Of a stretch of 64,000 nt of DNA, positions 34,319 through 42,479 are shown in pieces (the first letter of the stretch is position 1; the number at the start of each line of letters is the position of its first letter). Under the pieces are notes generated by a model. It had not been told where the DNA came from. It did not search any database and worked only from the letters and a program-made list of their open reading frames with translations. Source of the stretch: Amycolatopsis saalfeldensis (GTDB lineage: Bacteria > Actinomycetota > Actinomycetes > Mycobacteriales > Pseudonocardiaceae); contig NZ_FOEF01000012.1 of assembly GCF_900110575.1 (NCBI RefSeq), positions 186,001 through 250,000 on the forward strand, written 5' to 3'. Both the position numbers and the translations under genes were made by a program.

Positions 34319-35926
34319 TCACGAGCCTTGACGCTGCAAGGTGATCTCGTCGACGGGTGTGCCGTCCTCGGCGAGCGCGCGCACCTTCAGCCGAGCGGGG
34401 CTGCCGTTCGCGGCCGGGGTGACGTCGACCGCGACCAGGCTGTAGCCGCGGTACCGCACCCGGGACCAGGTGACCTTGGCCGAATGCTCCCCGCCGTCCT
34501 CGTCGTCGAACCGCATGGTGGCCGTGGCGTCCTTGACGTGGCCGTAGTAGGAGTCGGCGATCTTCGTGTCCACCCACTCGTTGACGCCCTCGCCGCCCCC
34601 GCCGGCGGTGATGTACGTGGTGCCGTCCTTCACCGGGTCGACCGTGCCCTGGATCGCCGCCTTCTTGCCGGCCTTGCCCGCGCGGATCGGGTCGGTGCGC
34701 TCGTAAACGTGGTTGTGCCCGTTGAGCACCAGGTCCACCTGGTACTGGTCGAACAGTGGCGCCCACTTCTGCTGCGCGCCCAGCTCGGCGCCGTTGGACG
34801 ACGAGGTGGAGTACGTGCACTGGTGGCAGTAGACGACGATGAAGTCGATCGTCGGGTCGCCGCGGAACCGGGCCAGCTGCGCCTTGAGCCACGCGAGCTG
34901 CCGGCCCTCGGTGTAGTCCAGATTGGACGGACTGTTGTAGCAGATGTCGTTGCCGTCCAGGCTGATCAGCCCGACGTTCTGGTACCGCCACGAGTAGATG
35001 CAGGTCGACCCGTCCCAGGCGTTGTCCGGCATGGTGAACCGCGCCCGCGCCCCGCCGTAGCCGTGGTAGTCGTACCAGCCCTCCATCTCGTGGTTGCCGA
35101 GCGCGACCATCCACGGGACCTCGGCCGCGATGGGCTCGTTCTGCGCGAAGAACGAATCCCACTTGCGCGCGTCGTAGGCGTCCTCGTCCGGATGCCCGCC
35201 CTCGCCCTCGAGCGCGTAACTCAGGTCGCCCATGGCGAGATGGAACCGGGGCGCGAGATCGGCGACCAGGCTGTTGGTCGCGACCGCGTTGTAGCCGACG
35301 CCCTGGTCGCCGAAGGCGGTGAAGGAGAACGGGCTGGTGCTCGACGGCGTCGGCGCGGTGCGGAAGGTGGCGACCTCGCCGAGCCGCCCGCTGGTGGTCG
35401 GGTCGTAACCCTGGTGGCCCACGACGTAGTAGTAGGTGGTGCCGGGCAGCAGGTTGTCCAGCCGTGCGTGCAAGTAGTACTGGGTCACGGCTTTGCCGAG
35501 GTGCGGCGAAAACGTGTGATCCGGCTTCTGCCAGGCCAGATCGCTGACCAGCGCCCGCGCCTCGGCGGGGATCGCCTCGCCGTACTCCCCCGCGGCGGTG
35601 CCGAACCGCAGGTAGGGCCCGGTCACGTTCGCGGGCGCCTGCCAGGAGACCACCACCGAGCGCGAGGGGTCCGCGCCGTAGGCCAGATGCCGTCCGAACG
35701 GCCGCAGCGCCGATCCGGGGACCGTATCGGCGGTGAGCAGCACGGTCGGGACGGTGAAGGTGGCGGCCGCCGCAGCGCCGGGGAGCAGCACCCCGCCGGA
35801 CGTGAGCGCGACGCCCGCGCCCATGCGGAAGACGTTCCGGCGGGAGTACCGCCGGGCGTCCTCGTACTGTTCCTGCAAACGGGGACGGCGGGTTCGAGTG
35901 CTCCTGCGCCGGGGAGTCTCTGCCAT
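34319..35926 (-). CDS. Tat-secreted purple acid phosphatase-like metallophosphoesterase
   Basis: A 535-residue exported phosphoesterase. Tat signal SRRNVFRMG at about 28-36, then a hydrophobic stretch to AAAA. The N-terminal domain has VVVSWQAPANVTGPYLRFG; the catalytic domain has all purple acid phosphatase ligands: FGDQG, MGDLSYA, LGNHEME, the His in VYCHQC and NGHNHVYER. Substrates would be phosphate esters outside the cell. A palindrome-filled promoter lies directly upstream, and the -10 is six bases from the ATG, so the mRNA is probably leaderless. It is followed by an inactive-looking paralogue 57 bases later. Confidence 0.9.
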   Translation of the reverse strand: MAETPRRRSTRTRRPRLQEQYEDARRYSRRNVFRMGAGVALTSGGVLLPGAAAAATFTVPTVLLTADTVPGSALRPFGRHLAYGADPSRSVVVSWQAPANVTGPYLRFGTAAGEYGEAIPAEARALVSDLAWQKPDHTFSPHLGKAVTQYYLHARLDNLLPGTTYYYVVGHQGYDPTTSGRLGEVATFRTAPTPSSTSPFSFTAFGDQGVGYNAVATNSLVADLAPRFHLAMGDLSYALEGEGGHPDEDAYDARKWDSFFAQNEPIAAEVPWMVALGNHEMEGWYDYHGYGGARARFTMPDNAWDGSTCIYSWRYQNVGLISLDGNDICYNSPSNLDYTEGRQLAWLKAQLARFRGDPTIDFIVVYCHQCTYSTSSSNGAELGAQQKWAPLFDQYQVDLVLNGHNHVYERTDPIRAGKAGKKAAIQGTVDPVKDGTTYITAGGGGEGVNEWVDTKIADSYYGHVKDATATMRFDDEDGGEHSAKVTWSRVRYRGYSLVAVDVTPAANGSPARLKVRALAEDGTPVDEITLQRQGS

Positions 35927-35932
35927 GGCTGA

Positions 35933-35961
35933 ATGTTAGGAAACTTTCCTAACACGGTCAA
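35933..35961 (-). promoter_or_regulatory. Promoter with a perfect 19-base palindrome in its spacer
   Basis: Minus strand: TTGACC (35956-35961), 17 bases, TAACAT (35933-35938), six bases, then the ATG at 35926. GTTAGGAAACTTTCCTAAC (35935-35953) fills the spacer and overlaps the -10, so a bound regulator would occlude RNA polymerase. The regulator is unknown; it is not obviously the neighbouring LysR. Confidence 0.65.
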
Positions 35962-35982
35962 TGGTCCACTCGGGCGCCGGGC

Positions 35983-36915
35983 TCAGCGGGCCCAGTCCGG
36001 TACCCAGACGTCGTCGCCGGCGGCGGCCTGGTGCCGGGCCCGGAGGTAGTCGAGGAAGTTCGCGAGGACGGGGTGGCGGTTGTCCGCCCGCCAGATCACC
36101 GAAAGCGGGTAGACCGGAATCGGGTCGACGACCGGGATCCGCCGCAGATGGTAGCTTTCCGGCCAGAGATAGCGGGAGCCTTCGCCGACGAGGTTGGCGA
36201 GCCGCGTCGAGTCCGCGATCTCCGCGAGGAGCGCCTCGGCGCCGAAAACCGGTCCGATCGTGTCGATGGTGAGCCCGAACGCCTCGGCCAGATCCTCGTA
36301 GTAGCCGACCGGCTCGGCGTCGGTCATGCCGGGCATCCAGATCGGGTGCCCGGCCAGTTCGGCCGGCGTCACCGTTTTCTTGTCCGCCAAGGGATGCCGT
36401 GGGCCGACCAGCAGTTCGTGCCGATCGTCGATGACCCGCGCCGACCGGAGTCCACTCGGGACGGTGCGGGCGGAGTCGCGCAACGACCTGAAGGTGGCGT
36501 CCACGGTGCCGGCGCTGACTTCGGCCAGCGCTGCGGTGGCGTCGAGGTTCGCCAGCGTGACCACCTCGAGTTCGATGCCCGGGTGCTGCCGGTAGAAGTC
36601 GCGAAGGATGGCGGACGGGGCGATCCTGCGGTTGACGACGTCGATCCGCAGCGCCCGGCGGCCCGGTGTCACGGCCGCCTTGGCCCGTTCGGCGGCGCGG
36701 AGGAGCTCACGGGCGTGGGGCAGGAACGTCTGCCCGTCGACAGTGAGCCGGACCCCGCGGGCCATCCGCTCGAACAACTTGACGTCGAGCTCTCGCTGGA
36801 GTCCGGCCACCCGTTTCGACGCCGCCTGCTGGGTGACGCCCAGCTCATCGGCGGCGGCTTGGAACTGGCCGTTCTCAGCGACGGTGACGAAGGTACGAAC
36901 CGCTTCGAGATCCAC
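35983..36915 (-). CDS. LysR-family regulator, divergent from the MFS gene
   Basis: A 310-residue LysR protein: HTH LEAVRTFVTVAENGQFQAAADELGVTQQAASKRVAGLQREL and an effector domain. Among LysR proteins the QQAASKRV recognition helix is a recurring actinomycete subgroup next to MFS genes. TAGCCT ends seven bases before the GTG at 36915, so it is likely leaderless; the long upstream extension is antisense to the MFS gene. Two ACAAC/GTTGT inverted repeats lie in the 166-base gap to the transporter. Confidence 0.87.
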   Translation of the reverse strand: MDLEAVRTFVTVAENGQFQAAADELGVTQQAASKRVAGLQRELDVKLFERMARGVRLTVDGQTFLPHARELLRAAERAKAAVTPGRRALRIDVVNRRIAPSAILRDFYRQHPGIELEVVTLANLDATAALAEVSAGTVDATFRSLRDSARTVPSGLRSARVIDDRHELLVGPRHPLADKKTVTPAELAGHPIWMPGMTDAEPVGYYEDLAEAFGLTIDTIGPVFGAEALLAEIADSTRLANLVGEGSRYLWPESYHLRRIPVVDPIPVYPLSVIWRADNRHPVLANFLDYLRARHQAAAGDDVWVPDWAR

Positions 36916-36933
36916 CGTCCAGAGGCTACTCGC

Positions 36934-37020
36934 ACAACTTCTGGTTGTTCTTGGTGCTCGTTCCGGCGCCGCTTCCCTGTTTTCATGGACTTCTGTTGCT
37001 CTCTGCCCACAACTTGTTGT
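36934..37020. promoter_or_regulatory. Candidate LysR sites between regulator and MFS gene
   Basis: ACAAC and GTTGT occur as inverted repeats twice: 36934-36948 (five-base spacer) and 37009-37020 (two-base spacer). The first is near the regulator promoter, the second 62 bases before the transporter start. Confidence 0.4.
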
Positions 37021-37081
37021 TGTGAATCGCCGGATGGCCGGTTGTTTGATCGCGGTCCGGCCCGTCGGCTTTGATGCGGGC

Positions 37082-38866
37082 ATGTGGAGCAGGAAGTCGT
37101 TGGGCCGCCGGTTCGGGTGGCTGTGGGCGGCGTACGCGGTGAGCGCGTTCGGCACGTCACTCGCGTTCGACGCGTTCTCGCTGATCGCGATCCGGGTGCT
37201 GCACGCCGGACCGGGTGAGGTGTCGGGGCTGGCCGCCGCCGGGCTCGCGGTGGGAGCCCTGGTCGCGGTGCCGCTCGGCCCATGGGTCGAGTTCCGGCGC
37301 AAGCGCCCGGTGATGGTGACGATGGACCTGCTGCGGTTCGTGATGCTGCTGAGCGTGCCCGCCGCGTACGCCTTCGGCCGGCTGGGTTTCGCCCAGCTCC
37401 TGGTCGTTTCGGTGATCGTCGGCGCCGCGGACATCACCTTCACCGCGGCCAGCGGCGCTTACTTGAAAACCTTGGTGCGCCAGGAAGACCTCCTCCCGGC
37501 CAACGGCCGTTTCGAGGCCACCACCTGGACCACCACCATGCTCGGCCCACCCCTGGGCGGCGTGGCGATCGGCCTGCTCGGCCCCGCGGTGACGGTGATC
37601 GCCAACGCGACCAGCTTCCTCCTCTCCGCCACCGGAATCCACGCAATCAGCGGCCGGGAACCCTTTCCGGCGCCGACCGGCGAGCGCGAACCCAGCCGAG
37701 CACTGACCGGTGGCTGCGAACGCAGCCCGGCGCTGGCCGCCCAGCACGAACCCAGCCCAGCGCTGACCGCCCAGCGGAAACCTAGCCGGACCCCGACCGG
37801 CGACCGGGAACCCAACCCGGCGCCAGCCAGCGAGCGCAAACCCAGCCCAGCCCCGACCAGCGGCTGTCAGCCCAGGCCAGCACCAACCGCCCAGCACGAA
37901 CCCAGCCCAGCGCTGATCGGCGGCAGCCAACCCAGCCCAGCGCTGACCACCCAGCGGAAACCTAGCCGGACCCCGATCGGCGGCCGCGAACCCAACCCGG
38001 CGCCAACCAGCGAGCGCAAACCCAGCCGAGCACTGACCAGCGGCCGCCAACCCAGCCCAGCGCTGACCGCCCAGCGAGAAGCCAGCCCAGCGCCGACCGC
38101 TGGGTGTGAACCCAGCCCCGCGCTGACCGCGCAGCAAGAAGCAAACCCGGCGCCAACCGGCGGGCCGAAACCCCGCGCGGCGCTGGCCGGTGGGCCGGAA
38201 ACCGGCGCGGTGCCGACCGTCCGGCGGCAGGTGCGGTTGGCCGGCTTGGTGGAGGGCTGGCGCTACATTCTGGTCCATCGAGGGCTGCGTCCGTTGTTCT
38301 TCAACGTGATCCTGGTCAACGGGCTGAACATGGCGGCCCAGCCGCTGATGGCGTTGCTGATGCTCGGGCAGCTCGGGTTCACCCCGTGGCAATACGGGCT
38401 CGCGTTCGCGGCGCCCTGTGTCGGCGGGCTTGTCGGTTCGCGGATGGCGGGGCGGCTTGTCGGGCGGTTCGGGACGCGGCGGATCATGCGTGCTTTCGGC
38501 GCGCTGCGCGCGTGCTGGCAGATCGGGCTGGTCTTCGTCCATCCGGGCGCGGGCGGTCTGGTGCTTGTCATGGCGGTCGAGCTCGGGGTGATCACCTGCT
38601 TCGGCGTCTTCAACCCGGTGCTGGCCACTTACCGGCTCAGCCAGGTCCCGGCCGATCGGGTCGCCCGCGCCCTGTCCGCCTGGTCGGTCGCGAGCAAGGC
38701 GAGCATCGCGGCTCTGACCTTCCTGTGCGGGCTGCTGGCCGGCCTCATCGGCCCCCGCCCGGCGATCGCGGTCGCCGGGCTGGTCATGCTGGTCACCCCG
38801 TTTCTGCTCCCCCGGAACGAACGGACGGAACACCAGGAGCGAGAACCGGCCCGAAGCCCCGCATGA
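37082..38866 (+). CDS. MFS transporter with a 190-residue decapeptide-repeat central loop
   Basis: A 594-residue major facilitator (MFS_3/EntS-like exporter type); relatives are near 410 residues. Residues 1-188 contain six membrane helices, including the loop motif GPWVEFRRKRPVMV; residues 380-585 contain the other six. The excess is a cytoplasmic loop of 19 tandem ten-residue repeats rich in Pro, Ser, Ala and charged residues (residues 190-379). The frame is open throughout and both halves look intact, so a functional pump with a long disordered linker is likely. Substrate unknown; the divergent LysR probably regulates it. Confidence 0.85.
   Translation: MWSRKSLGRRFGWLWAAYAVSAFGTSLAFDAFSLIAIRVLHAGPGEVSGLAAAGLAVGALVAVPLGPWVEFRRKRPVMVTMDLLRFVMLLSVPAAYAFGRLGFAQLLVVSVIVGAADITFTAASGAYLKTLVRQEDLLPANGRFEATTWTTTMLGPPLGGVAIGLLGPAVTVIANATSFLLSATGIHAISGREPFPAPTGEREPSRALTGGCERSPALAAQHEPSPALTAQRKPSRTPTGDREPNPAPASERKPSPAPTSGCQPRPAPTAQHEPSPALIGGSQPSPALTTQRKPSRTPIGGREPNPAPTSERKPSRALTSGRQPSPALTAQREASPAPTAGCEPSPALTAQQEANPAPTGGPKPRAALAGGPETGAVPTVRRQVRLAGLVEGWRYILVHRGLRPLFFNVILVNGLNMAAQPLMALLMLGQLGFTPWQYGLAFAAPCVGGLVGSRMAGRLVGRFGTRRIMRAFGALRACWQIGLVFVHPGAGGLVLVMAVELGVITCFGVFNPVLATYRLSQVPADRVARALSAWSVASKASIAALTFLCGLLAGLIGPRPAIAVAGLVMLVTPFLLPRNERTEHQEREPARSPA
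37649..38218 (+). repeat. Nineteen tandem 30-bp units in the MFS gene
   Basis: Nineteen in-frame 30-base units encode variants of AQHEPSPALT (others: AQRKPSRTPT, GGREPNPAPT, SERKPSRALT). A higher-order period of six units (180 bases) is visible: units 5-8 correspond to units 11-14. The array is degenerate at both ends. The units match the codon frame exactly, so expansion or contraction keeps the protein in frame. Confidence 0.92.
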
Positions 38867-38938
38867 TCCAAGAGAACCCGGCGCGTCCGAGTCCATAGTG
38901 GACGAATCCGGCGCGCGGCGAGATCGGCAGCCGCGGCC

Positions 38939-40930
38939 TCAGATGACGCCGGCGGTGATCAGTTGTTGCCAGATGACGCTTTGGTCGGCGACTTCGACGT
39001 CGAACTTCTCGGCCTTGGCCAGTTTGGCGGCGCCGACTTCGGCGCCGGTGACGAGCAGGTCCGTGCTCGCCGAGACGGACGACGCGATGGTCGCGCCGGC
39101 CTTCTCGCACAGGCGCTGGAACGTCGGGCGCGGGACCTTCTCCCCGGAACGCGGGTCGCTGATCGCGCCGGTGACCACCACGGTCTTGCCGGCCAGCGGC
39201 GCGCCCGCCGCCACGACCGGCGGGAGGTCCTCCTCGCGCACGTCGAGAGACACCCCACGCTCGCGCAGCCGCTCGAGTTCGGGGCGCAGCCGGGTCAGGT
39301 GCTCCACCAACGAGGTGGCGACCTTCGGGCCGATGTCCTCCACCGCCACGAGCCCGTCGACACCCGCCTCGACCACCTCCTCCAGCGAGCCGAAGCCCGC
39401 CCGGCACAAGCGCGCGGCGGTGCCCTCCGAGGCCATCGGGATCGCGAGCCCGATCAACGCCCGGCGCAGGCCCACCTGCCGGCTCGCGTCGATCGACTCG
39501 ACCATGCGCGCGGCCGAGACCTCGCCGATCCGGTCGAACTCCAGCAGCCGCTCCCCGGTGAGCCGGTAGAAGTCCGACGGGTGCTCCAGATCGCCTGCCT
39601 CGGCCAGCCGCTCGATCCACACCCCGCCGATCGCGTCGATGTCCGCGGCCGCCCGGGAGGCCCAGTGGATCAGCCGCCGCACCGTCTGAGCCGGACAAGA
39701 AACGTTGGTACAGAACAGTTCCCGGCTGTTGCCCTGCTCGGTCAACGGCTGCTCGCACGACGGGCAGGTGGCCGGCGGCACGATTTCGCGCTCCGCGCCG
39801 GTGCGCTTCGAGGCGTCCAGCACCCCGGCGACGAACGGGATCACGTCGCCGGCGCGGCGCACCAGCACGGTGTCACCGATCATGATGCCGCGGGCGCGGA
39901 TCACCTCCTGGTTGGCCAACGTCGCGCGGGTGACCGTCGTGCCGCCCACGAACACCGGCTCCAGCCAGGCGACCGGCGCGATCTTGCCCGTCTTGCCGAC
40001 GTCCCAGACCACATCGGACAGCACGGTGGTCTTCTCCTCCGCGGCGAACTTGAACGCCAGCGCGCCCCGCGGCGAACTCGACCGGGTCCCCGCGGCCGCG
40101 TACGCGCCCCGGTCGGCCAGCCGCAGCACGGCGCCGTCCAGGTCGTAGTCCAGATCGTTGCGCTGCTGCTCGATCGCGGTGATCACCTGCTGCGCCTCGT
40201 CCGCGTCGGCGCAGCGGCGCATCTCGGCGGCGGTGAACCCCAGCGTCTGCAGCGCGCGGCCCAGATCGGTCTCGGCACTGTCGGGCTCGGTGTCCAGGTC
40301 GAACGCGAAGAACCGCAGCCGCCGCTCGGCGACCACGGCCGGGTCCTTGGCCCGCAGGGTGCCCGCCGCCGCGTTGCGCGGGTTGATCAGCGGCTTGTCC
40401 GGGTGCGCGACGTTGTACGCGGCGAAGGTGGACCGCAGCATGACCGCCTCCCCGCGCACCTCGACCCGCCCCGGCGCGCCGACCCGCTCCGGGATCCCGT
40501 CGGTCAGGGCCCGCACCAGCATGGTCACGTCGTCGCCGGTCGTCCCGTCCCCGCGGGTGACCGCGCGCGCCAGCCGCCCGCCCTCGTAGACCAAGGCCAG
40601 CGACAGCCCGTCCAGCTTCGGCATGACCACCACCGGCTGGCCCGGGAAACGGCCGAAGAACGCCACCACCTGTTCGGGCTTGGTCGCCTTCTCCAGCGAC
40701 AGCATCGGCCGCGAGTGGCGGATCGGCGCGTGCAGCACCGCCGGCGCACCCACCTGCTCCAGTGGGTTCGGTTCGGGCGCCAGCCCCGGATTCGCCTCGA
40801 TCAACCCCCTCAACTCGTCCTCGATCGCGTCGTACTCCGCGTCCGCCACCGCCGGCGAACCCCGGTAGTACGCGTCGCGCAGCACCACGATCTGGTCGGC
40901 CAGCTCCCGAATGCGCTCCCCATCGTTCAC
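38939..40930 (-). CDS. ligA: NAD-dependent DNA ligase LigA, divergent paralogue
   Basis: A 663-residue full-length LigA: Ia/adenylation domain with the nucleotidylated Lys105 in MPKLDGLSLAL, OB fold (FKFAAEEKTTVL), four-cysteine zinc finger (CPSC...CTNVSCP), helix-hairpin-helix region and a C-terminal BRCT domain (GKTVVVTGAIS). The KLDG context differs from the usual ELKIDG, which suggests an accessory second LigA rather than the housekeeping copy; the canonical gene is not in this window. TAGCGT lies eight bases before the GTG. It seals nicks in replication or repair, using NAD. Confidence 0.88.
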   Translation of the reverse strand: MNDGERIRELADQIVVLRDAYYRGSPAVADAEYDAIEDELRGLIEANPGLAPEPNPLEQVGAPAVLHAPIRHSRPMLSLEKATKPEQVVAFFGRFPGQPVVVMPKLDGLSLALVYEGGRLARAVTRGDGTTGDDVTMLVRALTDGIPERVGAPGRVEVRGEAVMLRSTFAAYNVAHPDKPLINPRNAAAGTLRAKDPAVVAERRLRFFAFDLDTEPDSAETDLGRALQTLGFTAAEMRRCADADEAQQVITAIEQQRNDLDYDLDGAVLRLADRGAYAAAGTRSSSPRGALAFKFAAEEKTTVLSDVVWDVGKTGKIAPVAWLEPVFVGGTTVTRATLANQEVIRARGIMIGDTVLVRRAGDVIPFVAGVLDASKRTGAEREIVPPATCPSCEQPLTEQGNSRELFCTNVSCPAQTVRRLIHWASRAAADIDAIGGVWIERLAEAGDLEHPSDFYRLTGERLLEFDRIGEVSAARMVESIDASRQVGLRRALIGLAIPMASEGTAARLCRAGFGSLEEVVEAGVDGLVAVEDIGPKVATSLVEHLTRLRPELERLRERGVSLDVREEDLPPVVAAGAPLAGKTVVVTGAISDPRSGEKVPRPTFQRLCEKAGATIASSVSASTDLLVTGAEVGAAKLAKAEKFDVEVADQSVIWQQLITAGVI

Positions 40931-41092
40931 GGGGCAAGACGCTACCCGGGGGCACCGACAAAAACCGCCGCCGCGCCGTCATGACGAAAGTGCATGCGAC
41001 CTATACCCATCATGCGTTGGACACACAACCCTTGCCCCGCTTACGTTCGAAGGGCGGCCACCGGCCGCGAGAGAGAACAAGGAGCGGCACCC

Positions 41093-41512
41093 ATGCCCAT
41101 GACGAAGATCTACCTCCGGAGGGGCACCACGCCCGAGTACAAGCGAGCCCTCTCCGACGCCGTGCACCAGGCGCTCGTCGAGGTCCTCGGCATCCCGGAG
41201 GACGACCGGTTCCACTTCTTCCACGAGCTGGCGGACGAGAACCTCATCACCGAGCCCGTCTCGTTCGGGCTGGAGCGGCGGCGGCAGGCCATCTTCGTCC
41301 AGCTCTGCTTCGGGCCGCGGCCCGTCGAGGTCCTGAACGAGCTGTTCGCCGAGCTGGTGGCCAACCTGACCGACGGCACCGGCCTGGAGCCGCGCGACAT
41401 CGCTCTCAATGTCGTGGAATCGCCGTCGGTCAACTGGTGGGTCGAAGGTCGCGTGCTCAACCCGGAGACGGGCTTCGACGAGCGCATCGCCGCGGACAAG
41501 GTCCCCGGCTGA
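41093..41512 (+). CDS. Tautomerase-superfamily protein
   Basis: A 139-residue tautomerase-like protein. With the ATG at 41093 the mature chain begins with Pro after Met removal, the catalytic Pro1 of the superfamily, which fixes this start over the ATG at 41099. TKIYLRRGTTPEYKRALSDAVHQALVEVLGIPEDDRFHFFHE resembles the cis-CaaD/MSAD-type long tautomerases. The reaction may be an isomerisation or a dehalogenase-like hydration. GGAG precedes the start by eight bases. It is convergent with a LysR gene. Confidence 0.85.
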   Translation: MPMTKIYLRRGTTPEYKRALSDAVHQALVEVLGIPEDDRFHFFHELADENLITEPVSFGLERRRQAIFVQLCFGPRPVEVLNELFAELVANLTDGTGLEPRDIALNVVESPSVNWWVEGRVLNPETGFDERIAADKVPG

Positions 41513-41518
41513 CGGGTT

Positions 41519-42430
41519 TCAAGCGAGCGGCAGGCCGGCCGCGGCCTCACGCAGGCAGTCGGCGAGCGCGCTCACCGCGGGATCGGCCGGCCCCGGCAGG
41601 CGGGCCATCACCACGCGGCCGGTGACCGGCTCCCCGTCGGCGACCCTGGCCAGCCGCACGCTCGCCGGGACCAGGCCGACGAGGTACGGCGGGATCGTGG
41701 TGACGCCGTGTCCCGCGCCCACCAGCGTGAGCTTGCCGAGCCAGTCACGGGCCACGTGGCTCACGGCGGGCCGCTGGGGCAGGGCCGGCCAGACGCCCAT
41801 GGCCGGCTCGCCGGTCGTCTGCGGGCCGGCGATCCACGAAGCCGCGGCCAGCTCGGCGAGGGTGACCGAGCCGTCGAGGCCGAGGTCCCCGCGGGCCGGC
41901 ACCGCCACCAGCAGGTCACCCTCGATCAGCGTCTCGACTTCCAGCAGGGGCGCCTGGTCGTCGGGCGGCCGGAAGGGCTGGCGCGAGGAAAGCACGGCCA
42001 CGTTCACCGTGCCGGCCCGCACACTTCGCGTGAGCGCCGGCGTGGACCCCTCGCGAGTGGTGACTTCCACGTCCGGCGCGTGGCGCCGCATCAGGGCCAG
42101 CGTCTCGGGGATGAGCGCGGCGCCCACGCTGGTGAACACGCCGAGGCGGATCGGCGCGACGGCGGGCGCGGCTCCGCTGAGCACGCGCTCGGCGCGGTCG
42201 ATCTCGTCCAGGGCGGCCGAAGCGTGCCGGAGGAGGACCGATCCGGCGGCGGTGAGACGGGCCCCGTCGGCCCTGCGGTCGACCAGCCGCCGGCCCGTCG
42301 ACCGCTCGAGGGCCGCGACCTGACGGGAGACCGCGGACTGGCTGTACCCCAATGCCGCCGCGGCCGCGGTGAACGAACCGGTCTCGGCGAGGGCGCGGAA
42401 CATCCGCAGCGTCGTCGAGGACCACTCCAT
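41519..42430 (-). CDS. LysR-family regulator
   Basis: A 303-residue LysR regulator with HTH LRMFRALAETGSFTAAAAALGYSQSAVSRQVAALERSTGRRLVDR and an effector domain. The ATG at 42430 is preceded by TAGGTT at eight bases, consistent with a leaderless transcript. It is divergent from the carboxymuconolactone-decarboxylase-like gene, its likely target, with only 49 bases between the chosen start codons, so the promoters overlap. Confidence 0.87.
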   Translation of the reverse strand: MEWSSTTLRMFRALAETGSFTAAAAALGYSQSAVSRQVAALERSTGRRLVDRRADGARLTAAGSVLLRHASAALDEIDRAERVLSGAAPAVAPIRLGVFTSVGAALIPETLALMRRHAPDVEVTTREGSTPALTRSVRAGTVNVAVLSSRQPFRPPDDQAPLLEVETLIEGDLLVAVPARGDLGLDGSVTLAELAAASWIAGPQTTGEPAMGVWPALPQRPAVSHVARDWLGKLTLVGAGHGVTTIPPYLVGLVPASVRLARVADGEPVTGRVVMARLPGPADPAVSALADCLREAAAGLPLA

Positions 42431-42479
42431 GAACGAAGAACCTACCCGCGGCGCGAGCCGCACGACCGAACGGAGCACC

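Noticed and set aside
35935..35953. Rho-independent terminator
   Set aside because: The palindrome has a one-base centre, is AT-rich at the middle and sits exactly between -35 and -10 elements of the phosphatase gene, so an operator is more likely.
37649..38218. CRISPR array or intergenic satellite
   Set aside because: Units are contiguous 30-mers without spacers, lie inside one open frame and keep codon phase; this is a coding tandem repeat.
42429..42479. ATG at 42429 as start of the CMD gene
   Set aside because: It overlaps the divergent LysR start codon and has no ribosome-binding site, whereas ATG 42480 has GGAG at correct spacing.
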